From Ferroglobus sp. (GTDB lineage Archaea; Halobacteriota; Archaeoglobi; Archaeoglobales; Archaeoglobaceae): a stretch of 5,940 nucleotides of DNA. Positions 1 to 5,306 of the stretch are shown here, piece after piece (within the stretch, counting starts at the first letter, position 1; the number at the start of each line of letters is the position of its first letter). Below the pieces are notes generated by a model, which worked only from the letters and a program-made list of their open reading frames with translations, did no database searches and was not told the DNA's origin. The DNA lies in contig WAJX01000028.1 of NCBI GenBank assembly GCA_015523665.1, forward strand, positions 1 through 5,940, in the 5' to 3' direction. The translations under genes and the position numbers were made by a program.

Positions 1-170
1 GTTATAATATAGTAAAATAAAATTCCGAAATAGATAAAATTTATTTTAATAAAAGATAAAACTTTATTAAAATATAAATATTGTTTAAAAATTAATAAAT
101 AAAGTTAATAATAATGAATGATAATCACAATGCGATAATAAAATGAAACAAAATAATGAATGAGAGATCA

Positions 171-187
171 TGGAAAATTTTTTATCC
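171..187 (+). promoter_or_regulatory. Probable BRE/TATA promoter of the hydrolase-diphosphatase unit
   Basis: GGAAAA followed by a T-rich TATA-like TTTTTTAT fits an archaeal BRE plus box A. Counting about 26 bases from its centre places the transcript start near 205-210, right at the GTG start, matching the absence of a Shine-Dalgarno site. Confidence 0.4.
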
Positions 188-190
188 TAA

Positions 191-201
191 CTTAGGCTAA
201 G
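191..201 (+). promoter_or_regulatory. Palindrome CTTAGGCTAAG, candidate operator
   Basis: A perfect 5+1+5 inverted repeat lying between the TATA-like element and the GTG start at 210, where a bound repressor would block transcription. Its core TTAGGCTAA equals the centre of the DtxR/IdeR-type operator, though the outer arms do not match. The operator role is inference. Confidence 0.3.
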
Positions 202-209
202 AAAAGTCC

Positions 210-1082
210 GTGAAGATTTACGAAATTAAAGATTATATTTACACTATAGATACCGAAACTGGAAACGAATCAGAGATCATATCATCATACATTCTCAACA
301 CAGAGAGGCCAGCAATAATTGAAAGTGGACCATCAAGCATTGTAAAAGGCTTTCTCTCAATTGCTGATGAGATAGGGATAAATGTTAATGATATAGAGTT
401 CATTTTTTTAACGCATATCCATCTGGATCATGGAGGAGGAGTTGGCTTACTTTCCAAGATTTTTAAAAACGCAAAAGTTATCGTCCATCCATACGGTGTA
501 AAACATCTCATAAACCCAGAAAAGTTATGGAATGCCAGTAAAACAATCTTAGGGAAAATAGCAGAGTTATATGGAGCTCCTGTCCCAGTAAATTCAGAGA
601 GAATAATTGCCCCAAAAGATGGTGAAACCATAAGTCTGGGAAATGAGCGAATCAAAGTAATCTATTCTCCAGGACATGCCTCTCATCACGTTTCATACTT
701 TTTAGAGAAGTCTTCAACTCTTTTTCCAGGAGATTCAGCCGGAATATCACATGACGGTTATGTCATACCTACAACTCCACCACCATGTGATTTTGATAAG
801 TCAATAGAATCCATAGAAAAGATGAGGGTTTTAAATCCTGAATATATAGCGTACACTCATTTTGGGTTAAGTGATGCTAACAATCTCCTCGAGAAGATTG
901 AAGAGAAAATATCCGAATGGAGAAGGATAGCAGTCTCCTCCAAAAGTGTTGAAGATATGCATAATACATTACTTGATGTTGATGAAGATTATCAGTATTT
1001 CTGGAAAAAGATGAAAGATTCTAAGTTTGCTGACAACTTTTTCCGTTTGAGCTTAGAAGGATTTTTGAGTGAGAGAAAATGA
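210..1082 (+). CDS. MBL-fold metallo-hydrolase (GloB/COG0491-like), substrate unknown
   Basis: A 290-residue metallo-beta-lactamase-fold hydrolase, probably cytosolic because no signal peptide or membrane segment is visible. The full metal-binding set can be read: THIHLDH at residues 68-74 (H69, H71, D73, H74), SPGH ending in H156, GDS with D175, and THFG with H217. These are the usual ligands of a two-metal site, so the enzyme should be active as a hydrolase. The family includes glyoxalase II-like thioesterases, lactonases and others, and the sequence does not identify the substrate. The region after about residue 190 is helical and may form the substrate lid. The start is GTG at 210; an in-frame TAA at 198-200 rules out anything longer, and no Shine-Dalgarno site is visible, which fits a leaderless mRNA. 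The last four bases overlap the next gene (ATGA), so the two are probably translationally coupled. Fold is secure; specific role is open. Confidence 0.9.
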   Translation: MKIYEIKDYIYTIDTETGNESEIISSYILNTERPAIIESGPSSIVKGFLSIADEIGINVNDIEFIFLTHIHLDHGGGVGLLSKIFKNAKVIVHPYGVKHLINPEKLWNASKTILGKIAELYGAPVPVNSERIIAPKDGETISLGNERIKVIYSPGHASHHVSYFLEKSSTLFPGDSAGISHDGYVIPTTPPPCDFDKSIESIEKMRVLNPEYIAYTHFGLSDANNLLEKIEEKISEWRRIAVSSKSVEDMHNTLLDVDEDYQYFWKKMKDSKFADNFFRLSLEGFLSERK

Positions 1083-1621
1083 TATCATTTGTAACAACAA
1101 ATAAAGGTAAATTTGTTGAAGCGAAAAAAATAGCTGAGAAATTCAGTATTGAGATAAGATGGGTGAATCTTGAATATCCAGAGATACAAGGTGAAAGCTT
1201 AGAAGAGGTGGCATATTTTAGCATTAAATTTCTCTCTAAAGAGATAGATGACATGTTCTTTATAGAGGATAGTGGTCTTTTCATAAACTCTCTCAAAGGT
1301 TTTCCTGGAATATATTCCTCATACGTCTTTAAAACTATCGGTAATGAGGGTATTTTAAAGTTAATGGAAGGTGTAAAAGATAGATCTGCATATTTCAAAG
1401 CAGTCGTCGCCTTTTATGATCGATCAGAGATACACACATTTATTGGAATAACCGAAGGGAGAATTGCAAACGAGATCAGGGGGGATTCTGGTTTCGGATT
1501 TGATCCAATTTTCGAGTACAATGGAAGGACTTTTGCAGAGATGGGGGAAGGAAAGAATGAAGTGAGTCATAGGAGAAAAGCTCTCGAAAAGTTTTTCAGT
1601 TGGCTTACAAAAAATTTTTAA
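1079..1621 (+). CDS. rdgB: XTP/dITP diphosphatase (HAM1/RdgB family)
   Basis: Non-canonical purine NTP pyrophosphatase, which hydrolyses XTP, ITP and dITP to the monophosphate plus pyrophosphate and so keeps deaminated purines out of RNA and DNA. The 180-residue length is normal for archaeal members. The family motifs occur in order: TTNKGK at residues 6-11 (nucleotide-binding N-terminal loop), EDSGL at 63-67 (acidic catalytic/metal site), FPGIYS at 75-80, SGFGFDPIF at 137-145 (base recognition), the EM...KN segment at 154-160 and SHRRKAL at 163-169. Nothing key is missing. The ATG at 1079 overlaps the stop of the hydrolase upstream by four bases, indicating one mRNA and coupled translation. 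In many archaea this gene sits near the S15 gene (from general knowledge), and here S15 follows 203 bases downstream. The functional call is strong; the pairing with an MBL hydrolase does not reveal the latter's substrate. Confidence 0.95.
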   Translation: MISFVTTNKGKFVEAKKIAEKFSIEIRWVNLEYPEIQGESLEEVAYFSIKFLSKEIDDMFFIEDSGLFINSLKGFPGIYSSYVFKTIGNEGILKLMEGVKDRSAYFKAVVAFYDRSEIHTFIGITEGRIANEIRGDSGFGFDPIFEYNGRTFAEMGEGKNEVSHRRKALEKFFSWLTKNF

Positions 1622-1675
1622 CCCAGCCTAAAATTTATCAATATAATATTAAATAATATTAAAAATAAAAATTAA

Positions 1676-1702
1676 ATAAAATAAATATATAGAATATATA
1701 GA
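1676..1702 (+). promoter_or_regulatory. Tandem TATA-like promoter region of the S15 unit
   Basis: Two overlapping copies of AATATATAGA (1684-1693 and 1693-1702) follow an A-rich BRE-like stretch. Either could be box A and would start a transcript near 1710-1728, leaving an untranslated leader of about 100 bases before S15. The leader (about 1715-1812) is purine-rich with no gene. Confidence 0.35.
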
Positions 1703-1812
1703 GAATTAAAAGATGTATAGTCAGAAAAAATAGTTAGAGAAAATGAAAAACAACAAAAAGAATTAAAAAGCTAAAGATGAGAAAAACTGAAAATATAGGA
1801 AATATTGGGGAT

Positions 1813-1818
1813 GAGGTG
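1813..1818 (+). promoter_or_regulatory. Shine-Dalgarno site of S15 (GAGGTG)
   Basis: GAGGTG complements the conserved 3' end of archaeal 16S rRNA and lies six bases before the S15 ATG. It fixes the S15 start and contrasts with the genes at 210, 3113, 4127 and 5644, which have no such site. Confidence 0.8.
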
Positions 1819-1824
1819 TAAAAG

Positions 1825-2283
1825 ATGGCAAGAATGCATGCAAGAAGAAGAGGCAAATCTGGATCAAAAAGAGTTTATAGAGATAAAAAACCAGAATGGG
1901 TAGATCTAAGTGCCGAAGAAGTTGAGAAAATAGTTGTGGACTTGTATAATGACGGATATGAACCAAGTATGATCGGAATGATTCTAAGAGACAGATATGG
2001 AATTCCATCTGTTAAACAAGTAACTGGAAAGAGTATGCTAAAAATTTTAAAGGACAATAACGTAGAAATAAGAATGCCAGAAGATCTTAAATCCCTAATT
2101 CTCAAAGCTATCAACCTGAGAAAACATCTAGAAATACACAAAAAAGATAAGCATAATATGAGAGGTCTACAGCTTATAGAGGCTAAGATAAGGAGGCTTA
2201 GTGATTACTACAAGTCTAAAGGTGTTTTGCCCTCTGATTGGAAATATGATCCAGCAAGACTTGAAGTTGAGTTATTTAGATAA
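1825..2283 (+). CDS. rps15: 30S ribosomal protein S15 (archaeal type, uS15)
   Basis: Small-subunit ribosomal protein uS15, a primary binder of the central domain of 16S rRNA. It has 152 residues, the archaeal/eukaryotic length, with a basic N-terminal extension ([16 protein letters not shown], residues 1-16) that bacterial S15 lacks. Diagnostic segments are PEWVDLS (23-29), [15 protein letters not shown] (50-64), the [13 protein letters not shown] stretch (99-111) and [20 protein letters not shown] (122-141), the last two covering the conserved rRNA-binding helices. The ATG at 1825 has a good Shine-Dalgarno site, GAGGTG at 1813-1818, six bases upstream. It is preceded by a 203-base AT-rich spacer with a tandem TATA-like promoter, so it probably heads its own unit with the DUF1284 and DUF371 genes, the first of which begins only about 20 bases downstream. 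The call is essentially certain. Confidence 0.98.
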   Translation: MARMHARRRGKSGSKRVYRDKKPEWVDLSAEEVEKIVVDLYNDGYEPSMIGMILRDRYGIPSVKQVTGKSMLKILKDNNVEIRMPEDLKSLILKAINLRKHLEIHKKDKHNMRGLQLIEAKIRRLSDYYKSKGVLPSDWKYDPARLEVELFR

Positions 2284-2291
2284 TAATGTAA

Positions 2292-2305
2292 ATCACTGAA
2301 GTGAT
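2292..2305 (+). promoter_or_regulatory. Small hairpin at the start of the DUF1284 gene
   Basis: ATCAC and GTGAT pair as a five-base stem around a TGAA loop, extending to six pairs if the loop closes further. The 3' arm contains the GTG at 2301 and touches ATG 2304, so in RNA the stem could hide the start codon and tie its use to ribosomes finishing S15 at 2283. The structure is visible; the effect is inference. Confidence 0.3.
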
Positions 2306-2690
2306 GGTGAAATTGAGAGGACATCACTTAATTTGCCTGTGCTTTTTTAAAGGAGAAGGATATTCTGAAAATTTTATTAAAAAAATATATGAAGCTCTTT
2401 CCGAAGATGTCGAAGTTGTAGATGGATTAGATGATATATGCATCGAATGTCCTTATCTCTTAAATGATAAATGTCACTACAAAGAAGGGAGTGATGAGGA
2501 GATAAGAAAATTAGATGAATTGGCTTTATATCTTCTAGAAGTCAACAAAGGAAATATTTTAAATTGGGGTGAAATAAGAAAAAGAGTTGAGAAAATAATA
2601 GCAAAATGGCGAGAACTTTCATGTAGTAATTGTGATTGGCTAACTGTATGTGAGCATGCTCAAAGAAAAAATCATTGCATACGGGCATGA
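2304..2690 (+). CDS. DUF1284 domain protein, cysteine-rich, function unknown
   Basis: A roughly 128-residue protein of the DUF1284 family, recognised by the N-terminal signature KLRGHHLICL followed by GEGYSENF, and by cysteine pairs. Counting from the ATG at 2304, cysteines fall at about 11, 13, 46, 49, 57, 107, 110, 116 and 125. The CxxC...C groups in the middle (CIECPYLLNDKC) and near the C-terminus (CSNCDWLTVC) suggest a metal or Fe-S site; that is inference, as the family has no assigned function that I know of. It appears cytosolic. GTG at 2301, ATG at 2304 and GTG at 2307 are all possible starts, and none has a clear Shine-Dalgarno site. I chose ATG 2304 because family members usually begin just before the LRGHH motif. 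It lies about 20 bases after S15 and its 3' end overlaps the DUF371 gene, so all three are probably co-transcribed. Confidence 0.88.
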   Translation: MVKLRGHHLICLCFFKGEGYSENFIKKIYEALSEDVEVVDGLDDICIECPYLLNDKCHYKEGSDEEIRKLDELALYLLEVNKGNILNWGEIRKRVEKIIAKWRELSCSNCDWLTVCEHAQRKNHCIRA

Positions 2691-3081
2691 AAATATAAAA
2701 GCAACACATAAAACTACTCTTCAGATAACAAAAGATCATGAACTTACTCCACGTGGAGATTGCATAATAGGAGTATCTGCAAACAAATCGATAAGTGAAA
2801 TAGATGAAAAAATTAAAAAAAAGCTTAAAAACGGGAAAAAGGCTAAAATAGTAATTTCATTACCAGATTATGGAATCTCTGAAGAACTTTATGGTTTTGG
2901 AGATAAAAGATTGACTTTTAAGCATGAGAGTGATATCGTAGTTAGAAAAAGCAAATTCATATGTGATAGGACCCTATTAATAAATTCCAATAAATCAGCT
3001 TTAAATTTAAATAGAGAGTTTGTAGAACTTCTTAAAAATAGGAAAACAGAAATTCATTTTATTATTTTCATTGATAGATAA
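2656..3081 (+). CDS. DUF371 family archaeal protein, function unknown
   Basis: A 141-residue protein of the DUF371 family, which is found mainly in archaea and has no assigned function that I am aware of. The signatures are clear: YGHENIKATHKTT near the N-terminus, then LTPRGDCIIGVSA, then a central GFGDKRLTFKHESDIVVRKS stretch followed by FICDRTLLINSNKSA. The conserved His, Thr, Asp and Cys residues in these blocks could form a binding or catalytic site, but this is only inference. No signal peptide or membrane segment is present. I take ATG 2656 as the start because family members begin about ten residues before the GHxN motif; GTG at 2650 would add two residues. The gene overlaps the DUF1284 gene by 35 bases in another reading frame and has no good Shine-Dalgarno site, so translation probably depends on the upstream gene. 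Confidence 0.88.
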   Translation: MLKEKIIAYGHENIKATHKTTLQITKDHELTPRGDCIIGVSANKSISEIDEKIKKKLKNGKKAKIVISLPDYGISEELYGFGDKRLTFKHESDIVVRKSKFICDRTLLINSNKSALNLNREFVELLKNRKTEIHFIIFIDR

Positions 3082-3091
3082 AATATAAATA
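3080..3091 (+). promoter_or_regulatory. TATA promoter of the membrane protein gene
   Basis: AAAATATAAATA overlaps the stop codon of the DUF371 gene and is a good match to archaeal box A, preceded by A-rich sequence. Its centre is about 26 bases from the ATG at 3113, predicting a leaderless mRNA and a transcription unit separate from S15. Confidence 0.5.
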
Positions 3092-3112
3092 GTGTGAATC
3101 TACATAGCTTAT

Positions 3113-3517
3113 ATGAATCTTGGAAAAGGGGTTGGAAAAGGTTATCTTAAAAACTTCTATACAAGTCTTATATTCTCCCTCATTCTTGCGGTTATAATCT
3201 TGCTATGCATTTATGGAATAATTTCAATAACAATGCATGAGTTGGAGTTAAGAACTTCTTTTATAACCCTCATATTTGCAATATTAATGATATTCTTTTC
3301 AGTTTTAATAGAGCACAGAGGTGTTGAATTCCCATTTTATCTTGTAGGAGGAGCAATCCTATCAACTATATCCACTTTCTTAGTTATATGCCTTTACTTG
3401 GGTTTTATTTGGATTTTAAAAAAAGGATTTCCAGATCTAGACACATTAATTCTCTCGCTATCTATTTCAATGATATTCTCTTTTGCAATCATAAAGTTAA
3501 TCTTTTCTAAATTTTGA
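3113..3517 (+). CDS. Small four-helix integral membrane protein, unknown
   Basis: A 134-residue membrane protein that I do not recognise. Four hydrophobic helices can be read at about residues 17-40, 49-66, 75-102 and 111-132, joined by short loops. The N-terminus MNLGKGVGKGYLKN carries three lysines and the C-terminus is also lysine-containing, so by the positive-inside rule both ends should be cytoplasmic. The loop between helices 2 and 3 (EHRGVEF) and a glycine pair starting helix 3 (LVGGA) are the only polar or flexible landmarks; no enzyme motif is evident. ATG 3113 has no Shine-Dalgarno site, but a TATA-like element at 3080-3091 sits at the right distance for a transcript starting at or next to the ATG. 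The last 21 bases overlap the convergent reductase gene. It could be a transporter component, assembly factor or regulator; nothing in the sequence decides this. Confidence 0.75.
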   Translation: MNLGKGVGKGYLKNFYTSLIFSLILAVIILLCIYGIISITMHELELRTSFITLIFAILMIFFSVLIEHRGVEFPFYLVGGAILSTISTFLVICLYLGFIWILKKGFPDLDTLILSLSISMIFSFAIIKLIFSKF

Positions 3518-3871
3518 TTTTGAGCTTTTTAAGAGGAGTTCAGCATGTCTATCAGCAAAGAATTCTGCTGCTTTAGCTTTCCCTTCATACACTTCCTTGG
3601 TGACAAAAAGTCCACAATAACATCTCCCATATTTCTCAACATCCCTCTCTTTCGCATACACACATGGACAAATTATCTTTTTATCTATCTCCATATCTCC
3701 AATTGGAAACCTGCATGGACAATAAGCATAACCATACCTCTCTTTGTTTTTGAGCAGACCCATCGCAAACTCTCTGACTAAGTCTTTATCCGGATTTAAT
3801 TTCCATCCAAATCTCTCAGCAATTTTTTCAAGTGATTTAATATATCTATCTAAATCAATGTTTGAACTCAT
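3497..3871 (-). CDS. Ferredoxin-thioredoxin reductase, catalytic subunit
   Basis: Catalytic subunit of ferredoxin-thioredoxin reductase (FTRc), a small Fe-S enzyme that passes electrons from reduced ferredoxin through a [4Fe-4S] cluster to a disulfide on a partner redox protein. In this 124-residue protein the cysteine motifs are CPC at 51-53, CPC at 68-70 and CYC at 84-86. By analogy with the plant/cyanobacterial enzyme, C51, C68, C70 and C84 would hold the cluster and C53 with C86 would form the active-site disulfide. Spacing is CPC-X14-CPC-X13-CYC, unlike the chloroplast CPC-X16-CPC-X8-CHC, and the His is Tyr, which I regard as usual for archaeal-type members. No variable subunit gene is nearby, as expected for archaea. 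ATG 3871 has a strong Shine-Dalgarno site and overlaps the glutaredoxin stop by 17 bases, so the two genes form one unit and the glutaredoxin is the likely electron acceptor. Confidence 0.93.
   Translation of the reverse strand: MSSNIDLDRYIKSLEKIAERFGWKLNPDKDLVREFAMGLLKNKERYGYAYCPCRFPIGDMEIDKKIICPCVYAKERDVEKYGRCYCGLFVTKEVYEGKAKAAEFFADRHAELLLKSSKSKFRKD
3512..3530 (+). terminator. T-rich terminator region after the membrane protein gene
   Basis: Three runs of T (4, 3-4 and 5 bases) follow or overlap the stop codon at 3515-3517. Archaeal transcription typically ends in such tracts without a hairpin. It lies within the 3' end of the opposing reductase gene. Confidence 0.3.
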
Positions 3872-4127
3872 TTTTTTCCTCCACTAATTTTTTGAGTTCA
3901 TCCTCTTTAAATCCAACTATAACCCTATCTCCATACAAAATAACTGGCACAGCATACATACCTGTGAGTTCATAGACCTCAGATATAATTTTCTCCCTTT
4001 TATCCTTAGGAAGTTCGTCGATAAATACTACATCCATATTAACTCCATTTTCTTTTAAAAATGCTATAGTTCTCTTACAATAGGGACACGTGCTTAAAGC
4101 ATAAATCTTAACTTTAACATCAGTCAT
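3855..4127 (-). CDS. Glutaredoxin-like thiol-disulfide oxidoreductase
   Basis: A 90-residue single-domain protein of the glutaredoxin/NrdH-like group in the thioredoxin fold. The redox motif CPYC is at residues 14-17 after the first strand (VKIYALST). The cis-proline comes in YAVPVI (P61), and the GF pair at 72-73 matches the glycine-rich turn near the glutathione site of classical glutaredoxins. It should reduce protein disulfides in the cytosol. Many archaea lack glutathione, so electrons probably come from another source; the adjacent ferredoxin-thioredoxin reductase is the obvious candidate (inference from context). ATG 4127 has no Shine-Dalgarno site, and a TATA-like element at about 4150-4160 suggests a nearly leaderless mRNA. 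Its stop codon lies inside the beginning of the reductase gene. Fold and motif are secure; the choice between glutaredoxin and small thioredoxin in function is not. Confidence 0.92.
   Translation of the reverse strand: MTDVKVKIYALSTCPYCKRTIAFLKENGVNMDVVFIDELPKDKREKIISEVYELTGMYAVPVILYGDRVIVGFKEDELKKLVEEKNEFKH
3878..3882 (-). promoter_or_regulatory. Shine-Dalgarno site of the reductase gene (GGAGG)
   Basis: GGAGG on the minus strand lies six bases before ATG 3871, inside the 3' end of the glutaredoxin coding region. It supports the start chosen for the reductase despite its 17-base overlap with the upstream gene, and shows it can be translated by its own initiation. Confidence 0.8.
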
Positions 4128-4147
4128 ACTTTTATGATGTCAAGACT

Positions 4148-4163
4148 ATACTAATATTTTACG
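4148..4163 (-). promoter_or_regulatory. TATA-like promoter of the glutaredoxin-reductase unit
   Basis: On the minus strand this reads CGTAAAATATTAGTAT, an A-rich BRE-like stretch then a TATA-like element. A start about 26 bases on falls within a few bases of ATG 4127, consistent with no visible Shine-Dalgarno site for glutaredoxin. Confidence 0.4.
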
Positions 4164-4208
4164 TTATTATCATAATTTTACATATTATCAATATTTACAT
4201 GATAATAA
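4164..4208. repeat. Inverted repeat TTATTATCAT / ATGATAATAA upstream of glutaredoxin
   Basis: TTATTATCAT (4164-4173) and ATGATAATAA (4199-4208) are perfect 10-base complements separated by 25 bases; a third related copy, ATTATCA (4184-4190), also pairs with TGATAAT (4200-4206). The cluster is just upstream of the glutaredoxin promoter and could be an operator, but the region is so AT-rich that chance is possible. Confidence 0.35.
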
Positions 4209-4330
4209 TAAATAAATAATTTAAAAGATTTAAAATATAATATAATTTTTATTATATAAATATAACAGCTAAAAATCAAAAATTAATGGCAATATTAATA
4301 ACAAGACATGTATACAATAATTTAATTAAG

Positions 4331-4345
4331 CTAAAAAGTTAAAAT
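4331..4345 (-). terminator. T-rich terminator region after the coiled-coil gene
   Basis: On the minus strand, immediately after the coiled-coil stop codon, the sequence reads TTTTAACTTTTTAG. Consecutive T runs just past a stop are the usual archaeal termination signal. No stable hairpin is evident. Confidence 0.4.
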
Positions 4346-4348
4346 AGT

Positions 4349-5209
4349 TTAAATAAATCCAGCTCTTTGTAAAATCAGGAGGTCTTCAGTTTCTATTTTC
4401 TCCCCTCTCTTAAACATTTCATAGATTTCTCTTGCTTTTTTCATCAATTCTTCTCTTTCTTTATCTTCCCTACTCTTAGCCTCCTTCGCTTTTAATGCTT
4501 TAATAACCTTTTCAAGATCTTTTACATCTTTCCTAGTTTTAATTACTTCCATATGGCATCTATCAGCCTCTTTTTTACTTTCTAAGAATTTTTGATGAAG
4601 TTCGTTCGCTTCTTTCCTCATTTTATCGACTTTCTCAAGAAGTTTGACCATCTCTGAATGATATTTATCTGCTTCACTTTGATAGTTATTTATCTCTTCA
4701 GTAAGTTTTCTAACATTATCTTTAACTTCCCTTATTTTAGTTATAAGTTTTCTAAACTCTTCGTGCTTTTCTAATTGCTCTTTTCTATATTCAAGCTCTC
4801 TCTTTAGTTTTGCTATCCTTTCAACCAGTGCCCTTTCCTTTTCTATAGTTAGAACTGCAGTCTGTTGTCTGAATTCAAGTCGTCTTATTTCCTTTTCAAT
4901 TTCTCCAAGTGGTCTACCACCCTTATCTATACTTCTCCTTAATTTATCCAAGTCTCTATATAATTTATCTATCTCTCTATGAAGCTCTCTTCTTTTTATT
5001 CTTACTTCTCTTGCTTTTTTATTAAATTCATCTCTCTTCTCCTTTAACTCTCTAACTTTAGCTAAAATTTCCTTTATTTCCTTATTTATCTCATCTCTTC
5101 TATCTGCATACTCTCTTGCGGATTTATTCAACTCATCTCGTTTTAAGATGAACTCCTGAAGCTCTTTTTCGAGTTGCTCCTTTCTTTCAACCAGTTTTTC
5201 CAGCATCAT
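4349..5209 (-). CDS. Long archaeal coiled-coil protein (COG1340-like)
   Basis: A 286-residue protein that is almost wholly charged coiled coil, resembling the uncharacterised archaeal COG1340 group (some database entries call such proteins phosphoserine phosphatase, which this sequence does not support). Two helical arms, about residues 1-96 and 104-265, are separated by a short break DKGGRPLGE (95-103) holding the only proline. The segment after it (RLEFRQQTAVL, 110-120) and the C-terminal tail (IYEMFKRGEKIETEDLL, 262-278) look like the conserved family parts; the tail is probably a small folded end. Both arms show 35-residue repeats (five heptads). No ATP-binding motif is present, so it is not an SMC/Rad50 ATPase, though it could be a scaffold or partner. 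ATG 5209 and ATG 5206 are both possible; I keep the first. The only ribosome-site hint is a weak GTGGG. It reads away from the DUF5350-like gene across a 434-base gap. Confidence 0.85.
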   Translation of the reverse strand: MMLEKLVERKEQLEKELQEFILKRDELNKSAREYADRRDEINKEIKEILAKVRELKEKRDEFNKKAREVRIKRRELHREIDKLYRDLDKLRRSIDKGGRPLGEIEKEIRRLEFRQQTAVLTIEKERALVERIAKLKRELEYRKEQLEKHEEFRKLITKIREVKDNVRKLTEEINNYQSEADKYHSEMVKLLEKVDKMRKEANELHQKFLESKKEADRCHMEVIKTRKDVKDLEKVIKALKAKEAKSREDKEREELMKKAREIYEMFKRGEKIETEDLLILQRAGFI

Positions 5210-5236
5210 GATCCCACAACAGTAGCTTTTCTGAGA

Positions 5237-5248
5237 TGCTTCGAAGCA
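5237..5248. repeat. 12-base perfect palindrome TGCTTCGAAGCA
   Basis: A perfect palindrome with more G+C than the surrounding DNA, located 28 bases upstream of the coiled-coil ATG and inside its predicted leader. It could be a protein-binding site or, in RNA, a short hairpin. Confidence 0.5.
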
Positions 5249-5292
5249 ATAAATTATGAATTTAAGTTTTATGCTTTAAATCTTGCCTGAGA

Positions 5293-5306
5293 TTATAAAA
5301 CTTTCG
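5293..5306 (-). promoter_or_regulatory. BRE/TATA promoter of the coiled-coil gene
   Basis: On the minus strand CGAAAG is followed directly by TTTTATAA, a close fit to the archaeal BRE plus box A. It predicts a transcript start near 5270 and an untranslated leader of about 60 bases, which would include the palindrome at 5237-5248. Confidence 0.5.

Larger units (their letters stand above)
1..209. other. AT-rich upstream region without a gene
   Basis: Strongly AT-rich, with stops in every frame at short intervals; the only ATG-started frames (at 114, 143 and 170) run ten codons or fewer. It contains the hydrolase promoter near its end and two GATAAT-type motifs (around 116-126 and 134-141) but no tRNA or other recognisable RNA gene. 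The 5' neighbour lies outside the window. Confidence 0.6.

Noticed and set aside
114..146. Ten-codon ATG frame in the upstream region
   Set aside because: Too short, no ribosome site, and the composition matches the surrounding AT-rich DNA.
281..305. Minus-strand ATGATGA followed by CTGA, resembling C and D boxes of a guide RNA
   Set aside because: The spacing is too short for a guide, the second box pair is missing, and it is inside a coding region.
428..655. Minus-strand open frame inside the metallo-hydrolase gene
   Set aside because: It lies wholly opposite the conserved motif region of a well-supported gene, has no ribosome site and shows no recognisable domain.
1021..1398. Minus-strand open frame of about 125 codons across the hydrolase-diphosphatase junction
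   Set aside because: Antisense to two strong genes; its protein has no recognisable family features.
1770..1818. GATGAG...CTGA...GATGAGG pattern before S15, resembling a C/D-box RNA
   Set aside because: The C box lacks the RTGATGA consensus and no closing D box follows; the second motif is better explained as the S15 ribosome-binding region.
1763..2141. Two overlapping minus-strand open frames opposite S15
   Set aside because: They mirror the S15 coding sequence, are low-complexity hydrophobic translations, and S15 is certain.
2542..2739. Minus-strand open frame across the DUF1284-DUF371 overlap
   Set aside because: Both plus-strand genes here carry clear family motifs; the antisense frame has none.
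3545..3781. Plus-strand open frame opposite the reductase
   Set aside because: The minus strand encodes the three Cys motifs of ferredoxin-thioredoxin reductase; this frame is its shadow.
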